A stretch of 64,000 nt of DNA from Bacillota bacterium. GTDB lineage: Bacteria > Bacillota > Clostridia > Christensenellales > SZUA-584. The stretch spans positions 92,723-156,722 of the forward strand of contig JAEXTV010000019.1 of NCBI GenBank assembly GCA_023406895.1, written 5' to 3'. Below, piece by piece: positions 1 through 8,220 of this stretch. The notes beneath the pieces are model-generated. The model saw nothing but the letters and a program-made list of their open reading frames with translations. It was not told where the DNA came from and made no database searches. Position 1 is the first letter of the stretch, and each line of letters starts with the position of its first letter. The position numbers were made by a program, and so were the translations under genes.

Positions 1-2
1 GG

Positions 3-596
3 CGAGAGAACGCGGCAGGGGAGACGGGCAAAGTTACACCGCTGCTTGACGCGGCGTTTTCGTCGCTTTATCTGCTGTGCGGCGTGGCGAGCTTTTTCAT
101 GCTGACGGGCATTGCGATGGCGCGCCGGGGAGCGGATTTTTCATTGCGGCTTCGTTCGCGTGCCTTCTCGATCGAGCGGTTCCGTCTGGCCGCCGCGCTT
201 GCGGATACGCTCTATATGCTGCCGTGCGCCGTTGTGCCGGTTATCGCGTTTGGTCTCGCGGGGGAAGGGTGGCTTATTGCGCCGCTGCTGGCCGGCTTTG
301 CGCTGTATGTGTTTGCGTTCGGCGGCATCGCGGGGCTGCTCGCGCTGATACGCAACCAGACGGCGATGATGCTGAGCATCTGCGTGGTGACCATCGCGAA
401 CGTGATGCTCTCGTCGATGCTCGTGCCGCTGCCGTCATCGGGGCTGTCTTCTGTGCTTTTCCATGCGCTGCCCGCGCGCTGGCTGTCCGCTGCCGATCTG
501 CAAAACCCGCTGCTGAGCGTGGCGGGCCTTGCCGCCTGTGCGGCGGTTTACAACGCGCTGCCGTTTGTGCTGCGCCGACGGGAAAGCGTCAGTTAA
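3..596 (+). CDS. C-terminal part of a polytopic membrane protein (possible ABC-2 type permease)
   Basis: The reading frame is open to the left edge of the window, so the N-terminus is missing; the stop is TAA at 594-596. The visible 197 residues hold about five hydrophobic stretches separated by short Arg-rich loops, and the C-terminus is short and basic. This layout resembles the membrane half of ABC-2 type exporters, but no diagnostic motif is visible and the ATPase partner would lie outside the window. An internal GTG at 84 has no convincing ribosome binding site, which also argues that the gene begins upstream. The membrane location is secure; the function is a guess. Confidence 0.6.
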   Translation, partial: RENAAGETGKVTPLLDAAFSSLYLLCGVASFFMLTGIAMARRGADFSLRLRSRAFSIERFRLAAALADTLYMLPCAVVPVIAFGLAGEGWLIAPLLAGFALYVFAFGGIAGLLALIRNQTAMMLSICVVTIANVMLSSMLVPLPSSGLSSVLFHALPARWLSAADLQNPLLSVAGLAACAAVYNALPFVLRRRESVS

Positions 597-622
597 TTTA
601 AGAAGTAAGAAGGTATAAATCG

Positions 623-1540
623 GTGTATTACGAGATTGAAAACGGCATAATAAAAAAAGCGGATATCAAAAACATATCGCTGACCGGTAAAAGCCGGTAC
701 TTTGGATTGATCGGTATTGACGAAACCGGCGGCGTTTTGCCCGTTATTCACTTGACCGACAGACAGCTGCGTGAATCGTTTGAGAGCGCGGCACTGACGT
801 ATGAGAATCATGACGGTTTTGATCTGATCTGTCTGAATCTATTAAATCATAAAGCGCTGACGACGTCTCAAGTCAACAGGGTGTGCATTTACATGCATAA
901 GAACCTGCTGCTTTTTATATGCCGGAACGTATCCGCTGTGGCTGACATGCTGCACGATATCATACAGGAAGGCGGTACTGAGCCGGATCGGATACTGAGC
1001 ATCTTTTTTGAGAGAGTCACGGCAAAGGATGCGGATCATCTTGAAAATATCGAGACGGAAATATCCAATCTGGAAGACGCGCTGATCACCACGGCGAAGA
1101 AGAATTCAGTCCGCGAGATCATCCACCTGCGCAAAAGGCTGATGATTCTCAAACGGTATTACGAGCAGATGCTCAATGTGCTTGATATCTTGCAGGAAAA
1201 CGAGAACAACCTGCTCGATGACAGGGCCATGAGGTTTTTCAAGCTATTTTCCGGACGTGTGGACAGGCTTTATCACAGCGTGCTGAATCTGCGAGATTAT
1301 GTGACGCAGGTGCGCGAGGCGTATCAGGCAGAGGTGGATATCAGCCTTAACAGCACGATGAAGATTTTTACCGTGATCACGGCCATATTTTTGCCGCTGT
1401 CGCTGATTGTCGGGTGGTACGGCATGAACCTGCAGATGCCCGAAGTCAAGTGGTCCTTCGGGTACCCGATGGTGATCATCTTGTCCGTTGCGGTGGTGGT
1501 TTTCTGCCTTGTGTATTTCAAGAAGAAGAAGTGGTTTTAG
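623..1540 (+). CDS. CorA-family divalent metal ion transporter
   Basis: The 305-residue protein has the CorA plan: a soluble N-terminal alpha/beta domain, a long helical stalk (about residues 130-240) and two C-terminal membrane helices. The family signature GMN sits at residues 267-269, in the loop between the two helices, preceded by WY. CorA proteins form pentamers that conduct Mg2+ or Co2+ into the cytosol. The N-terminal domain is divergent, as is common in Clostridia, so the ion is not certain. The start is GTG at 623 with AGAAGG about ten bases upstream. It stands alone, 26 bp after the preceding gene. Confidence 0.9.
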   Translation: MYYEIENGIIKKADIKNISLTGKSRYFGLIGIDETGGVLPVIHLTDRQLRESFESAALTYENHDGFDLICLNLLNHKALTTSQVNRVCIYMHKNLLLFICRNVSAVADMLHDIIQEGGTEPDRILSIFFERVTAKDADHLENIETEISNLEDALITTAKKNSVREIIHLRKRLMILKRYYEQMLNVLDILQENENNLLDDRAMRFFKLFSGRVDRLYHSVLNLRDYVTQVREAYQAEVDISLNSTMKIFTVITAIFLPLSLIVGWYGMNLQMPEVKWSFGYPMVIILSVAVVVFCLVYFKKKKWF

Positions 1541-1643
1541 CCGTATGATTTTGGCGCGTCTGGGAAGCCGCGCCTTACAGTGCAACGAATTTTAGTGAAC
1601 GCTCCCCGCTTGTGCCCCAAAGGGGTATGTCGTTTTACCAACC

Positions 1644-1740
1644 TGTCATGCTGAACGGAACGTGAGTGAAGTGAAGCATCCCATGGTAAAACGCTTTAAA
1701 CATGGGATTCCTCTTCCGCTTACGCTCCATCGGAATGACA
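1644..1740. repeat. Imperfect 97-bp inverted repeat (REP/MITE-like)
   Basis: The left arm begins TGTCATGCTGAACGGAACG and runs into GAAGCATCCCATG; the right arm reads CATGGGATTCCTC to GGAATGACA. They are imperfect reverse complements around a short A/T-rich centre. The look is that of the dispersed TGTCAT...ATGACA elements found between genes in many bacteria. No coding capacity is visible. It lies between the convergent corA-type gene and the NUDIX gene, in a 340-bp gap that holds no gene. I see no second clear copy in this window. Confidence 0.6.
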
Positions 1741-1880
1741 TATGTCACCTTAGGGATGTTATACGGTCATGTGGGGGAGTCTATTTCCGATGATAACGCC
1801 TTTGTCGAATAAACAATCCGACAACTGCCAACTTAAGATAACAAAACAGAACATTACCTAACTTTTCTATTCCGAATTAG

Positions 1881-2561
1881 TTACTCGCCAAGTATGAGTT
1901 TTCTTGCGCGCGCCTTCACCGCCTCGTCACTGAACGCGATATCAAGATACCCTTCACTCACGCGCCGTTTCAAATATTCAAATGAATACGCGATGGATTC
2001 CGCGTGGTCAAACGCGAGACCCGCGCTTTCAACCGGGTAAATCTGCTGCATGCGCCCCGTGGTGAACGCGACAATCGGGTGCATTTCAATGCTTCCGCGC
2101 AGAGTGTAGCTGATTCGCGTGATGCCGCCTTCATCTTTAACTTTGTAATCATCCAGCTTAAACCAGTCTGCCTCGGCCGCATCGTCACCCGCGACAGGCT
2201 TCAACTCAGCCGCGTCGGCAATCGCGATGTGGCTAGCTGTGATGCAGCGGTAGCGCGGATCCCGGTCCGGCCGGCCCCATGTAAACACCTGCTCAAGGTA
2301 TAGGCCCGAGAGCCCGGCCTCCTCCATCAGCTCGCGGTCCGCCGCATGGAATATGTCTTCGTCGATCTCCACGAAACCGCCCGGCAACGCCCAGCGGCCC
2401 TTATACGGATAGCCGCCGCGTTTGATGAGCAGGATGCTCAGCGCGTCTTCACCGACCGCAAACACCGCCGTATCCGCCGCGAAACCGGGGTTTTGGTAGC
2501 GCGTGGGGTCAAATTCTTTGAGATAGCGAATTTCGTCTTCGCCGGAGGGAATGTAGGCCAT
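1881..2561 (-). CDS. NUDIX hydrolase (ADP-ribose pyrophosphatase-like)
   Basis: The 226-residue protein carries a perfect NUDIX box at residues 62-84 (G-x5-E-x7-RE-x2-EE-x-GL), which binds Mg2+ and cleaves nucleoside diphosphates linked to another group. The part after the box, including AFDHAESIAYSFEYL near residue 180, resembles the linker of the NrtR/ADP-ribose hydrolase group, but a clear C-terminal winged-helix DNA-binding domain is not evident, so I call it an enzyme rather than a regulator. The ATG at 2561 follows AAGGAG. It starts 10 bp after mnmA ends on the same strand and is probably cotranscribed with it. Confidence 0.85.
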   Translation of the reverse strand: MAYIPSGEDEIRYLKEFDPTRYQNPGFAADTAVFAVGEDALSILLIKRGGYPYKGRWALPGGFVEIDEDIFHAADRELMEEAGLSGLYLEQVFTWGRPDRDPRYRCITASHIAIADAAELKPVAGDDAAEADWFKLDDYKVKDEGGITRISYTLRGSIEMHPIVAFTTGRMQQIYPVESAGLAFDHAESIAYSFEYLKRRVSEGYLDIAFSDEAVKARARKLILGE

Positions 2562-2571
2562 ATGTGTCTCC

Positions 2572-3657
2572 TTAAAAATAAACGGTATCGATCACGCCGC
2601 CGCCGAGGCATTCGTCATTCAAATACAATGCCGCGTACTGACCCGGTGTGACGGCGCGCTGCCGCTGCGCGAATTCTATTTGTGCGCCGCCGTCCTTCAG
2701 CGTCACAAGCACCTGCTGATCGCTCTGGCGGTAACGGAACTTGGCGGTGCATTCAAACGTTTGCGACGGGGCACCGTTGATGAAATGAAAATTCGGCGCA
2801 TACAGTGCGCGCGAAAAGAGCGCTTCCGGCTCGCCGCCGTCTTCACCCTGCGCCACGATCAGCGTGTTGGTGGCCACGTCCTTACCGATCACGAACCAGC
2901 GTGTGTCCTTCGCGTCCTCGCGCCCGCCAATGCCAAGGCCGCGCCGCTGCCCGAGCGTGTAATACATCACGCCCTGATGCGTGCCCACGGTTTTGCCGCC
3001 CGGCGTCTTGATATCGCCCGGCTGCGCGGGCAGAAAGCCCGAGAGGAAGTCACGGAATTTGCGCTCGCCGATGAAACAGATGCCCGTGGAATCCTTTTTT
3101 TCGGCCACTTTGAGATTCAGCGAAGCCGCGATGCCGCGCACCTCGCTTTTCTGCAGCTGCCCGAGCGGGAACAGCGCGCTTTGCACCTGAGCACTGCTCA
3201 GCATGCATAAGAAATACGTCTGATCCTTGCCGGTGTCTGCCGCCTTGAAAAGGTGCCCGCTGCCGTCCGTGTGTGCGTAGTGTCCAGTCGCGATTTTATC
3301 CGCGCCGAGCATGCGCGCGTGGTCGAGGAACGCCGCAAATTTGATCTCGGAATTGCAGAGCACATCCGGGTTCGGTGTGCGGCCGCTTTTGTATTCATTC
3401 AGAAAATGCGTGAAAACGCGGTCGTAATACTGCTGTTCGAAGTTGACCGTATAGTAGGGGATACCGATCGCGTCACAGACACTTTTGACGTCTTCATAAT
3501 CCCGCGCGGCGCTGCAGCCCTTACCGTCGTCCTGCCAGTTTTTCATGAACACGCCGATCACGTCGTACCCCTGCTGCTTTAGCAGGTGTGCCGCCACGGC
3601 GGAATCCACGCCGCCCGACATGCCACAGACCACGCGTATTTTTTGGTTCTCTCTCAC
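2572..3657 (-). CDS. mnmA: tRNA 2-thiouridylase MnmA
   Basis: MnmA makes 2-thiouridine at position 34 of Lys, Glu and Gln tRNAs, using ATP and a persulfide relay. The 361-residue protein has the PP-loop GMSGGVDS at residues 12-19, the catalytic cysteine C101 in NPDVLCN and the second catalytic cysteine C194 in STGICFIGER. Its length matches the family. The open frame extends far upstream, but the start is taken as GTG at 3657 because GAGG lies six bases before it and the PP-loop falls at the usual distance from the N-terminus. A sigma-A-like promoter lies at 3685-3714. Confidence 0.95.
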   Translation of the reverse strand: MRENQKIRVVCGMSGGVDSAVAAHLLKQQGYDVIGVFMKNWQDDGKGCSAARDYEDVKSVCDAIGIPYYTVNFEQQYYDRVFTHFLNEYKSGRTPNPDVLCNSEIKFAAFLDHARMLGADKIATGHYAHTDGSGHLFKAADTGKDQTYFLCMLSSAQVQSALFPLGQLQKSEVRGIAASLNLKVAEKKDSTGICFIGERKFRDFLSGFLPAQPGDIKTPGGKTVGTHQGVMYYTLGQRRGLGIGGREDAKDTRWFVIGKDVATNTLIVAQGEDGGEPEALFSRALYAPNFHFINGAPSQTFECTAKFRYRQSDQQVLVTLKDGGAQIEFAQRQRAVTPGQYAALYLNDECLGGGVIDTVYF

Positions 3658-3684
3658 CTTGTGCCTCGTTAAAGCTTTTGGTTT

Positions 3685-3714
3685 ATTATACAGGCCGCCG
3701 CGGCGGATTGGCAA
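3685..3714 (-). promoter_or_regulatory. Promoter for mnmA
   Basis: On the minus strand TTGCCA and TATAAT are separated by 18 bp. The -10 box ends 27 bp before the GTG start of mnmA. Confidence 0.6.
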
Positions 3715-3753
3715 GCGTATGGACACGTTGTGCGGGTGTGATATACTGGGCGT

Positions 3754-4554
3754 ATGAAAAAGAAGATCATCGCAGCCTGCGCGCTGCTGGTTGCGGCGCT
3801 GCTCATATTCTGGTTCTTTTATCCGCTGCGCAGCTATATCGTGATGGGGATATATTCGGGGCAGCACGGCGCAAACAGTGTGCAAAAGCAGCACGGGTTT
3901 TCCGTCGATATCCCGTCGGGCGCGGGGTGGTACCCGTTTGTGCTGACCTACAACGCGGAGGGGTATTCGGCGTGGTCGGGCGAAGATGCGGATATGTCGA
4001 TACTCTACAATTTCGGCGCTTTTAACGCGCTCACGCGTACATCGTCTTTTTATGATGTGAACAACGATAAATACAGCGCGTTCTACGGCGCGTATGTGCT
4101 GCATAAGAACAATGACGAATTTGGGTTTTCGGATGATGGGAATGTGGCTATGGCCGAAGTGGAAAGCGCGGTGGCTTACGATTACACGCAGCTTGTGATT
4201 GCGGGCTTCGGGTGCAGCGATATCGTATTTGATGCGGGCGGATATGAGCTGCAGCCCGGTACAAGCTATGCGGGCAGCGAGGGGTGGGTGCGTATCGACG
4301 CGGATATAACCGCGAACGGTGTGGCGCATACCTACCAACGTGAGTATCAGGCTTATATGCAATATGGCCCGCCCGTGCAAGCGGCACAGCAGGATTTTGC
4401 GCCTGTTTCGCTTAAAGGCAGGCTGTACATTAAATACATTGAAGATTATGATTGCACGGTGATGCTGTACGTCATCGCGAAGGATGCGGATGCGGTGGAC
4501 GCGTGCGATAACGACATTTTAAGCAGGACAAAGATTGTTTCACTCAAGCAATAG
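3754..4554 (+). CDS. Hypothetical membrane-anchored extracytoplasmic protein
   Basis: The 266-residue protein has one N-terminal hydrophobic segment (residues about 5-24, after MKKK) and no other membrane span, so it is probably exported and anchored by its uncleaved signal. The remainder is acidic and rich in Tyr and Asp with no motif I recognise. The ATG lacks a good ribosome binding site; a TATACT box only seven bases upstream would give a nearly leaderless transcript. Its last 15 bp overlap the 3' end of the convergent gene at 4540. Function unknown. Confidence 0.7.
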   Translation: MKKKIIAACALLVAALLIFWFFYPLRSYIVMGIYSGQHGANSVQKQHGFSVDIPSGAGWYPFVLTYNAEGYSAWSGEDADMSILYNFGAFNALTRTSSFYDVNNDKYSAFYGAYVLHKNNDEFGFSDDGNVAMAEVESAVAYDYTQLVIAGFGCSDIVFDAGGYELQPGTSYAGSEGWVRIDADITANGVAHTYQREYQAYMQYGPPVQAAQQDFAPVSLKGRLYIKYIEDYDCTVMLYVIAKDADAVDACDNDILSRTKIVSLKQ

Positions 4555-4953
4555 GGCGACCTCGCTGGCGGCAAGGTCAATCAGCGCCTTGGCGCTCTGT
4601 TCCTTTGCGCCCGGTATTATGATGCTGCAGCGCGAGATGGGAATCAGTATTTTCTTAGCGCCGCTCTCCGCAATGGCGCGCGCAATGCGCGGCGTGATTT
4701 CTCCGAGCATGCCGCTGGCTGCGATGATGCCGATACCGCCGATAATGACATCCGCGCTGCGGACGCGTTCACAGATTGCGGCTTCACCCGTGGCTGTGTC
4801 TGCCGCACCGCTCTTCTTCATGGATGCCGTGGCTCTTGCGTTGGTACCGGCTGCGGTCAGATAAATCTGTCCGCCGAATTTCTCGGCGAGTTTTTTCACA
4901 ACGGAAGCACCAAGGCCGCCGCCCTGCGCGTCCACCACGATCACGTTAAACAT
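4540..4953 (-). CDS. DUF3842 family protein
   Basis: The 137-residue protein begins with a beta strand and a glycine-rich turn (DAQGGGLG, residues 7-14), then contains TNARATASM and SADVIIGGIGI. This arrangement matches the small DUF3842 proteins of Clostridia, which look like nucleotide-binding Rossmann-type proteins of unknown role. The start is the ATG at 4953, preceded by AGGTG; an in-frame ATG seven codons upstream lacks a site. It converges on the membrane-anchored gene at 3754 with a 15-bp overlap. Confidence 0.75.
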   Translation of the reverse strand: MFNVIVVDAQGGGLGASVVKKLAEKFGGQIYLTAAGTNARATASMKKSGAADTATGEAAICERVRSADVIIGGIGIIAASGMLGEITPRIARAIAESGAKKILIPISRCSIIIPGAKEQSAKALIDLAASEVALLLE

Positions 4954-5026
4954 AAAACACCTCTTATGGCGCATTATACCTTATACTCTCTATTCGGGCA
5001 ATGGCAGTAGATTCAGCATACAAATA

Positions 5027-5058
5027 AAACTCAGTCTGCGATAACGCAGACTGAGTTT
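5027..5058 (-). terminator. Terminator of the small-protein/lipoprotein operon
   Basis: A perfect 14-bp stem (AAACTCAGTCTGCG with its complement) and a four-base loop is followed on the minus strand by TTTTATTTG. It lies 11 bp beyond the stop of the 58-residue gene. Confidence 0.8.
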
Positions 5059-5069
5059 AAAGCTTTATA

Positions 5070-5246
5070 TTATTTTGTCATCTTGAGCAGCGCCTTTATT
5101 CTTTTGATAAGAACAAAGCTCAAAATCGCGCAGACAATCACAACCGCGGCGGAGACGGCGATAAAGGCGAGCCACGACAGGGTGGGGCTCGTCTGTGTCT
5201 TTTCGTATAGCGTGGATGCGTCAAACAAAGATCTCATCCCTGTCAT
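5070..5246 (-). CDS. Small single-pass membrane protein (58 aa)
   Basis: The protein has a polar N-terminus, one strongly hydrophobic segment (about residues 24-47, WLAFIAVSAAVVIVCAILSF) and a basic C-terminus (KRIKALLKMTK), predicting a one-pass protein with the C-terminus inside. AGGAG lies just upstream of the first ATG; an ATG three codons later has a more usual spacing. It starts 32 bp after the lipoprotein gene on the same strand and is followed at once by a terminator, which supports it as the last gene of an operon. No family recognised. Confidence 0.6.
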   Translation of the reverse strand: MTGMRSLFDASTLYEKTQTSPTLSWLAFIAVSAAVVIVCAILSFVLIKRIKALLKMTK

Positions 5247-5278
5247 AGCTCCTGCATGAAATTCGATGGTTTTGTTAA

Positions 5279-5893
5279 TTAGACGTTCCCCACCGCAATC
5301 AGCGCGGCTGTGAACACCTCAAAATCGTCCTGACCCATCACAGTCGACTCCACATAGATATAGAGCTTGTTCACACTGAATTGAGCGATGTAAATGTCGT
5401 GTCCGAGCTTGTTCTGCGTTTCCTTGCTGTCGTCGTAACGGTAAAATAGTGTCGACATCATACCAATCTTGGAGATCTCAACATTTTCCGTTCCGCCGCC
5501 GTACTTATCGCCAATGGGAGAGTACCCTAAATCAGACCAAAGCTCAGGAGAATAAACGCTGATTGTGGTCGGAAAGCCGCTGTCTCCGTTTCCTATGCCC
5601 ACGTTGACGTGAATGATTTTGTCGTTTGTGTCATAAAGGGCCTGAACGGTAAGGGGCTCCGCTTTGTACGCTTCAGGCAGGCTGTCTCTGACGGGCAGAC
5701 CGGTCAGAGACTCAAATTCATCGATGCTCATATCCTTTGTATAGCTGCCCTCAATATCTCTGATTCCGTTTTCGCCGGTTCTTGCGATGGTGTTGTAATG
5801 GATGAATTCCACTTTGCCGCAGCCGGAGAACGGCAGCATCAATATCAGCAGGCACACCAAAAGCACATTTATTATCTTCTTTTTCATGCTCAT
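5279..5893 (-). CDS. Putative lipoprotein of unknown function
   Basis: The 204-residue protein starts MSMKKK, then a hydrophobic stretch and the lipobox FSGC (Cys about 25), so it should be lipid-anchored on the outer face of the membrane. The mature part is acidic with alternating strands and no motif I know. GAGGAG lies eight bases before the ATG. It is flanked on the same strand by a 34-codon gene 28 bp upstream and a 58-codon membrane protein 32 bp downstream, so the three probably form one transcript. Confidence 0.75.
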   Translation of the reverse strand: MSMKKKIINVLLVCLLILMLPFSGCGKVEFIHYNTIARTGENGIRDIEGSYTKDMSIDEFESLTGLPVRDSLPEAYKAEPLTVQALYDTNDKIIHVNVGIGNGDSGFPTTISVYSPELWSDLGYSPIGDKYGGGTENVEISKIGMMSTLFYRYDDSKETQNKLGHDIYIAQFSVNKLYIYVESTVMGQDDFEVFTAALIAVGNV

Positions 5894-5921
5894 CTTATCA
5901 GCTCCTCTGTATTATCGTATC

Positions 5922-6026
5922 TCAGCGGATTAATAGCCCAAGAATCCATGTAACGCCGCTTTTACGCATCCGGCGCACATGATGCGGAACAAAGACGCGC
6001 AGGCGGCTGTTCAAACTCATCATCAT
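5922..6026 (-). CDS. Small basic protein or leader peptide (34 aa)
   Basis: Three consecutive ATG codons follow AAAAGGAG at ideal distance, and a TATAAT lies only about 17 bases upstream of the first ATG. The peptide is Arg-rich (RLRVFVPHHVRRMRK) with a short hydrophobic end (TWILGLLI). The strong translation signals and position 28 bp upstream of the lipoprotein gene argue for a real small gene or leader peptide; its size makes chance possible. Confidence 0.45.
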   Translation of the reverse strand: MMMSLNSRLRVFVPHHVRRMRKSGVTWILGLLIR

Positions 6027-6042
6027 GTACTCCTTTTGCCTG

Positions 6043-6048
6043 ATTATA
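6043..6048 (-). promoter_or_regulatory. -10 box for the small-protein/lipoprotein operon
   Basis: Consensus TATAAT on the minus strand, just upstream of AAAAGGAG and the ATG at 6026. No good -35 box is visible, so this is tentative. Confidence 0.4.
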
Positions 6049-6186
6049 CCTTAAACAGCCGGTATTGCGCTATAAGAAAAAACGCTGCCAAAAATGAAAG
6101 GGTGATGAAAGCCGCGGAGGTTGTCAGTTAAGGTAATTTTACACTCTCATTCGTATTTTTTTCTTTTATTACCCACAACTTTAATA

Positions 6187-6192
6187 TATAAT
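6187..6192 (+). promoter_or_regulatory. -10 box for fba
   Basis: Consensus TATAAT in an A/T-rich stretch 55 bp upstream of the aldolase ATG; the -35 region (about 6164) is a weak T-rich match. Confidence 0.4.
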
Positions 6193-6247
6193 ACCTGTTT
6201 AGAGGAGTATTCTTAACGGTTTACAATTATTTGAGGAGGATATTTTA

Positions 6248-7177
6248 ATGCCATTAGTCACAACAACGGAGATGTTTAAAAAGGCTTACGAAGGCGGATA
6301 CGCCATCGGCGCGTTCAACGTGAACAACATGGAGATCGTTCAGGGCATTACGGAAGCGGCGAAAGAGCTGCAAGCCCCGCTGATTCTTCAGGTATCCAAG
6401 GGTGCAAGGCAGTATGCGAACCCGATTTACTTGAGAAAGCTCGTTGAAGCGGCGCTCGAAGACACCGGTCTTCCGATCTGCCTGCACCTCGATCATGGTG
6501 ATACGTTTGAAACCTGCAAAGACTGCATCGACGGCGGCTTCACCTCCGTGATGATCGACGGCTCGCATCATTCGTTTGAAGAAAATATTGCTGTCACCAA
6601 AAAAGTGGTGGAATATGCGCATGACCGCGGCGTCGTCGTGGAAGCGGAGCTCGGACGTCTCGCGGGCGTTGAGGACGACGTTAAGGTATCCGCAGAGGAT
6701 TCGTCTTATACGCGTCCCGAGGAAGTGGAAGAGTTTGTGAGCAAAACGGGTGTGGATTCGCTCGCGATTGCGATCGGGACAAGCCACGGCGCTTTCAAAT
6801 TCAAAGGCGAGCCCAAGCTGCGCTTTGATATTCTCGACGAAGTCTCTAAGAGACTGCCTGGATTCCCGATAGTGCTGCACGGCGCATCGTCGGTCATTCC
6901 CGAGTTCGTGGAGATGATCAATCAGTTCGGCGGCGACATGCCGGGCGCTCAGGGCGTTCCCGAAGAGATGCTGCGCCAGGCGGCAAGAAGCGCTGTCTGC
7001 AAGATCAATATCGATTCCGACCTGCGCCTTGCGATGACGGGCACCATCCGCAAGTACTTTGCCGAGAATCCGTCGCATTTCGACCCGAGACAGTATTTGA
7101 AACCGGCGCGCAGCGCGATTAAAGATATGGTCAGACACAAGATCGAAGTTGTGCTGGGCTGCGCGGGCAAAGCGTGA
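6248..7177 (+). CDS. fba: Class II fructose-1,6-bisphosphate aldolase
   Basis: This zinc enzyme splits fructose-1,6-bisphosphate into dihydroxyacetone phosphate and glyceraldehyde 3-phosphate in glycolysis. The 309-residue protein shows the class II signatures: HLDHGD with catalytic D82 and Zn ligand H83, a second Zn ligand H180 in GTSHGAFK and H211 in LHGASS. Length is typical of the Gram-positive FbaA group. GAGGAGG precedes the ATG. It has its own -10 box and is followed by a strong terminator, so it is probably monocistronic. Confidence 0.95.
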   Translation: MPLVTTTEMFKKAYEGGYAIGAFNVNNMEIVQGITEAAKELQAPLILQVSKGARQYANPIYLRKLVEAALEDTGLPICLHLDHGDTFETCKDCIDGGFTSVMIDGSHHSFEENIAVTKKVVEYAHDRGVVVEAELGRLAGVEDDVKVSAEDSSYTRPEEVEEFVSKTGVDSLAIAIGTSHGAFKFKGEPKLRFDILDEVSKRLPGFPIVLHGASSVIPEFVEMINQFGGDMPGAQGVPEEMLRQAARSAVCKINIDSDLRLAMTGTIRKYFAENPSHFDPRQYLKPARSAIKDMVRHKIEVVLGCAGKA

Positions 7178-7195
7178 ACAGATGATTAAAAAAGG

Positions 7196-7231
7196 TCCGG
7201 CGTTTGCATTTCGCAGATGCCGGATTTTTTT
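7196..7231 (+). terminator. Terminator after fba
   Basis: Stem TCCGGC...GCCGGA, extended by a GTTTGC/GCAGAT inner stem, followed by seven T residues. Confidence 0.85.
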
Positions 7232-7253
7232 CGGTTTAAGCAAGGAGGGGAAT

Positions 7254-8168
7254 ATGCGAACAAAGAAGATAGTCATAACGGCGGCAGCTTGTCTTTTGGT
7301 ACTGGGACTTTGCGGATGCTCAATGCTGACTCCTGCAAAATCTGAGGATGAAAAACTTGCTAACGGGACGACAGCAGGCAACATTCAAAACCTCGGATTT
7401 GCGGCGAAACAGGGAGACGACCTGTATTTCTATTACGCGGGCGGCGAAGACTATGAAGTCGGTGATATCGTCAAATCGAACCCGAATACAGGTGATAACA
7501 GTTTCATCATGCACGACGGCGGTTTCTATATAAGCTTTTACGATGACAGCCTCTATTACTGCCGTGAAGACGGTGTTTACCGCGCGCCGACAGACACGTT
7601 TGAGCCGCGGCTTTTGCTTAAAGGCAGCATCACACAGCTTCAGCTTTTGGATGGCCAGATGTATTATGTGGAAGACGAAACGATTAAAAGTACGGACGAT
7701 CACGGCCAGCCCGTGGAATTTTCGCCGATAGAAAACGCGGATTGCCTGAGCGTTTATGAAAACAAGCTTTTTTATATCGATACCGCTACGGGTCAGGTGT
7801 GGCAGGCGGACAAAGACGGTTCCGGCGCGGAAATGCTTTTTGATGTAAACGCGAAGCAGTATGTGATAGAGGACGACAAATTGTATTATATTGACCGCAG
7901 CGATGAGCAGATTAAACGCGTGACGCTGAATAAAAAGACGCCGCAGACGCTGGTGCCGTATGCATGCAGAAGCTTAAATGTTAATGCGTACGGCATGTTC
8001 TACACGCGCGAGGTGGACGGACAGTGGGTCTGCTGCAGTGCGGACAGCGAAGGCGGAAGCGAGAAGGTGCTGGAAAACAGCGCCACGGCAGAGCAGCATA
8101 AAATCTGTATGTTTGGGAGCGGTGCGGTCATCGTACGCACGGAGGATCTTCAGACAGCAGCGGAATAG
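7254..8168 (+). CDS. DUF5050-type beta-propeller lipoprotein
   Basis: The 304-residue protein has a lipoprotein signal (hydrophobic stretch then LCGC, Cys about 22). The mature part is built of repeated short units with an aromatic pair followed by a turn (DLYFYYAG, SLYYCRED, QMYYVEDE, KLFYIDTA, KLYYIDRS), the pattern of DUF5050 propellers. Such domains usually act as extracellular sensor or binding modules; no enzymatic residues are apparent. The start is the ATG at 7254 with AAGGAGGGG; the longer open frame would run through the fba terminator. Confidence 0.75.
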   Translation: MRTKKIVITAAACLLVLGLCGCSMLTPAKSEDEKLANGTTAGNIQNLGFAAKQGDDLYFYYAGGEDYEVGDIVKSNPNTGDNSFIMHDGGFYISFYDDSLYYCREDGVYRAPTDTFEPRLLLKGSITQLQLLDGQMYYVEDETIKSTDDHGQPVEFSPIENADCLSVYENKLFYIDTATGQVWQADKDGSGAEMLFDVNAKQYVIEDDKLYYIDRSDEQIKRVTLNKKTPQTLVPYACRSLNVNAYGMFYTREVDGQWVCCSADSEGGSEKVLENSATAEQHKICMFGSGAVIVRTEDLQTAAE

Positions 8169-8184
8169 CGATCTCCCCGGATGC

Positions 8185-8204
8185 ATAGTATTAACTGATA
8201 CTAT
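8185..8204. promoter_or_regulatory. Small perfect hairpin upstream of the BofA-like gene
   Basis: ATAGTAT and ATACTAT flank a six-base loop between the propeller lipoprotein and the BofA-like gene. It lacks a T tract; it may be an mRNA structure or a protein-binding dyad. Confidence 0.3.
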
Positions 8205-8220
8205 TGAGGGAGGCAAGGCA

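Noticed and set aside
3658..4380. N-terminal extension of mnmA (602-codon open frame on the minus strand)
   Set aside because: The upstream part is antisense to the gene at 3754, has no MnmA-like residues, and GTG 3657 has a proper GAGG site and promoter.
6254..7384. 376-codon open frame antisense to the aldolase gene
   Set aside because: It mirrors the codon structure of fba, crosses its terminator and has no recognisable motifs or start signals.
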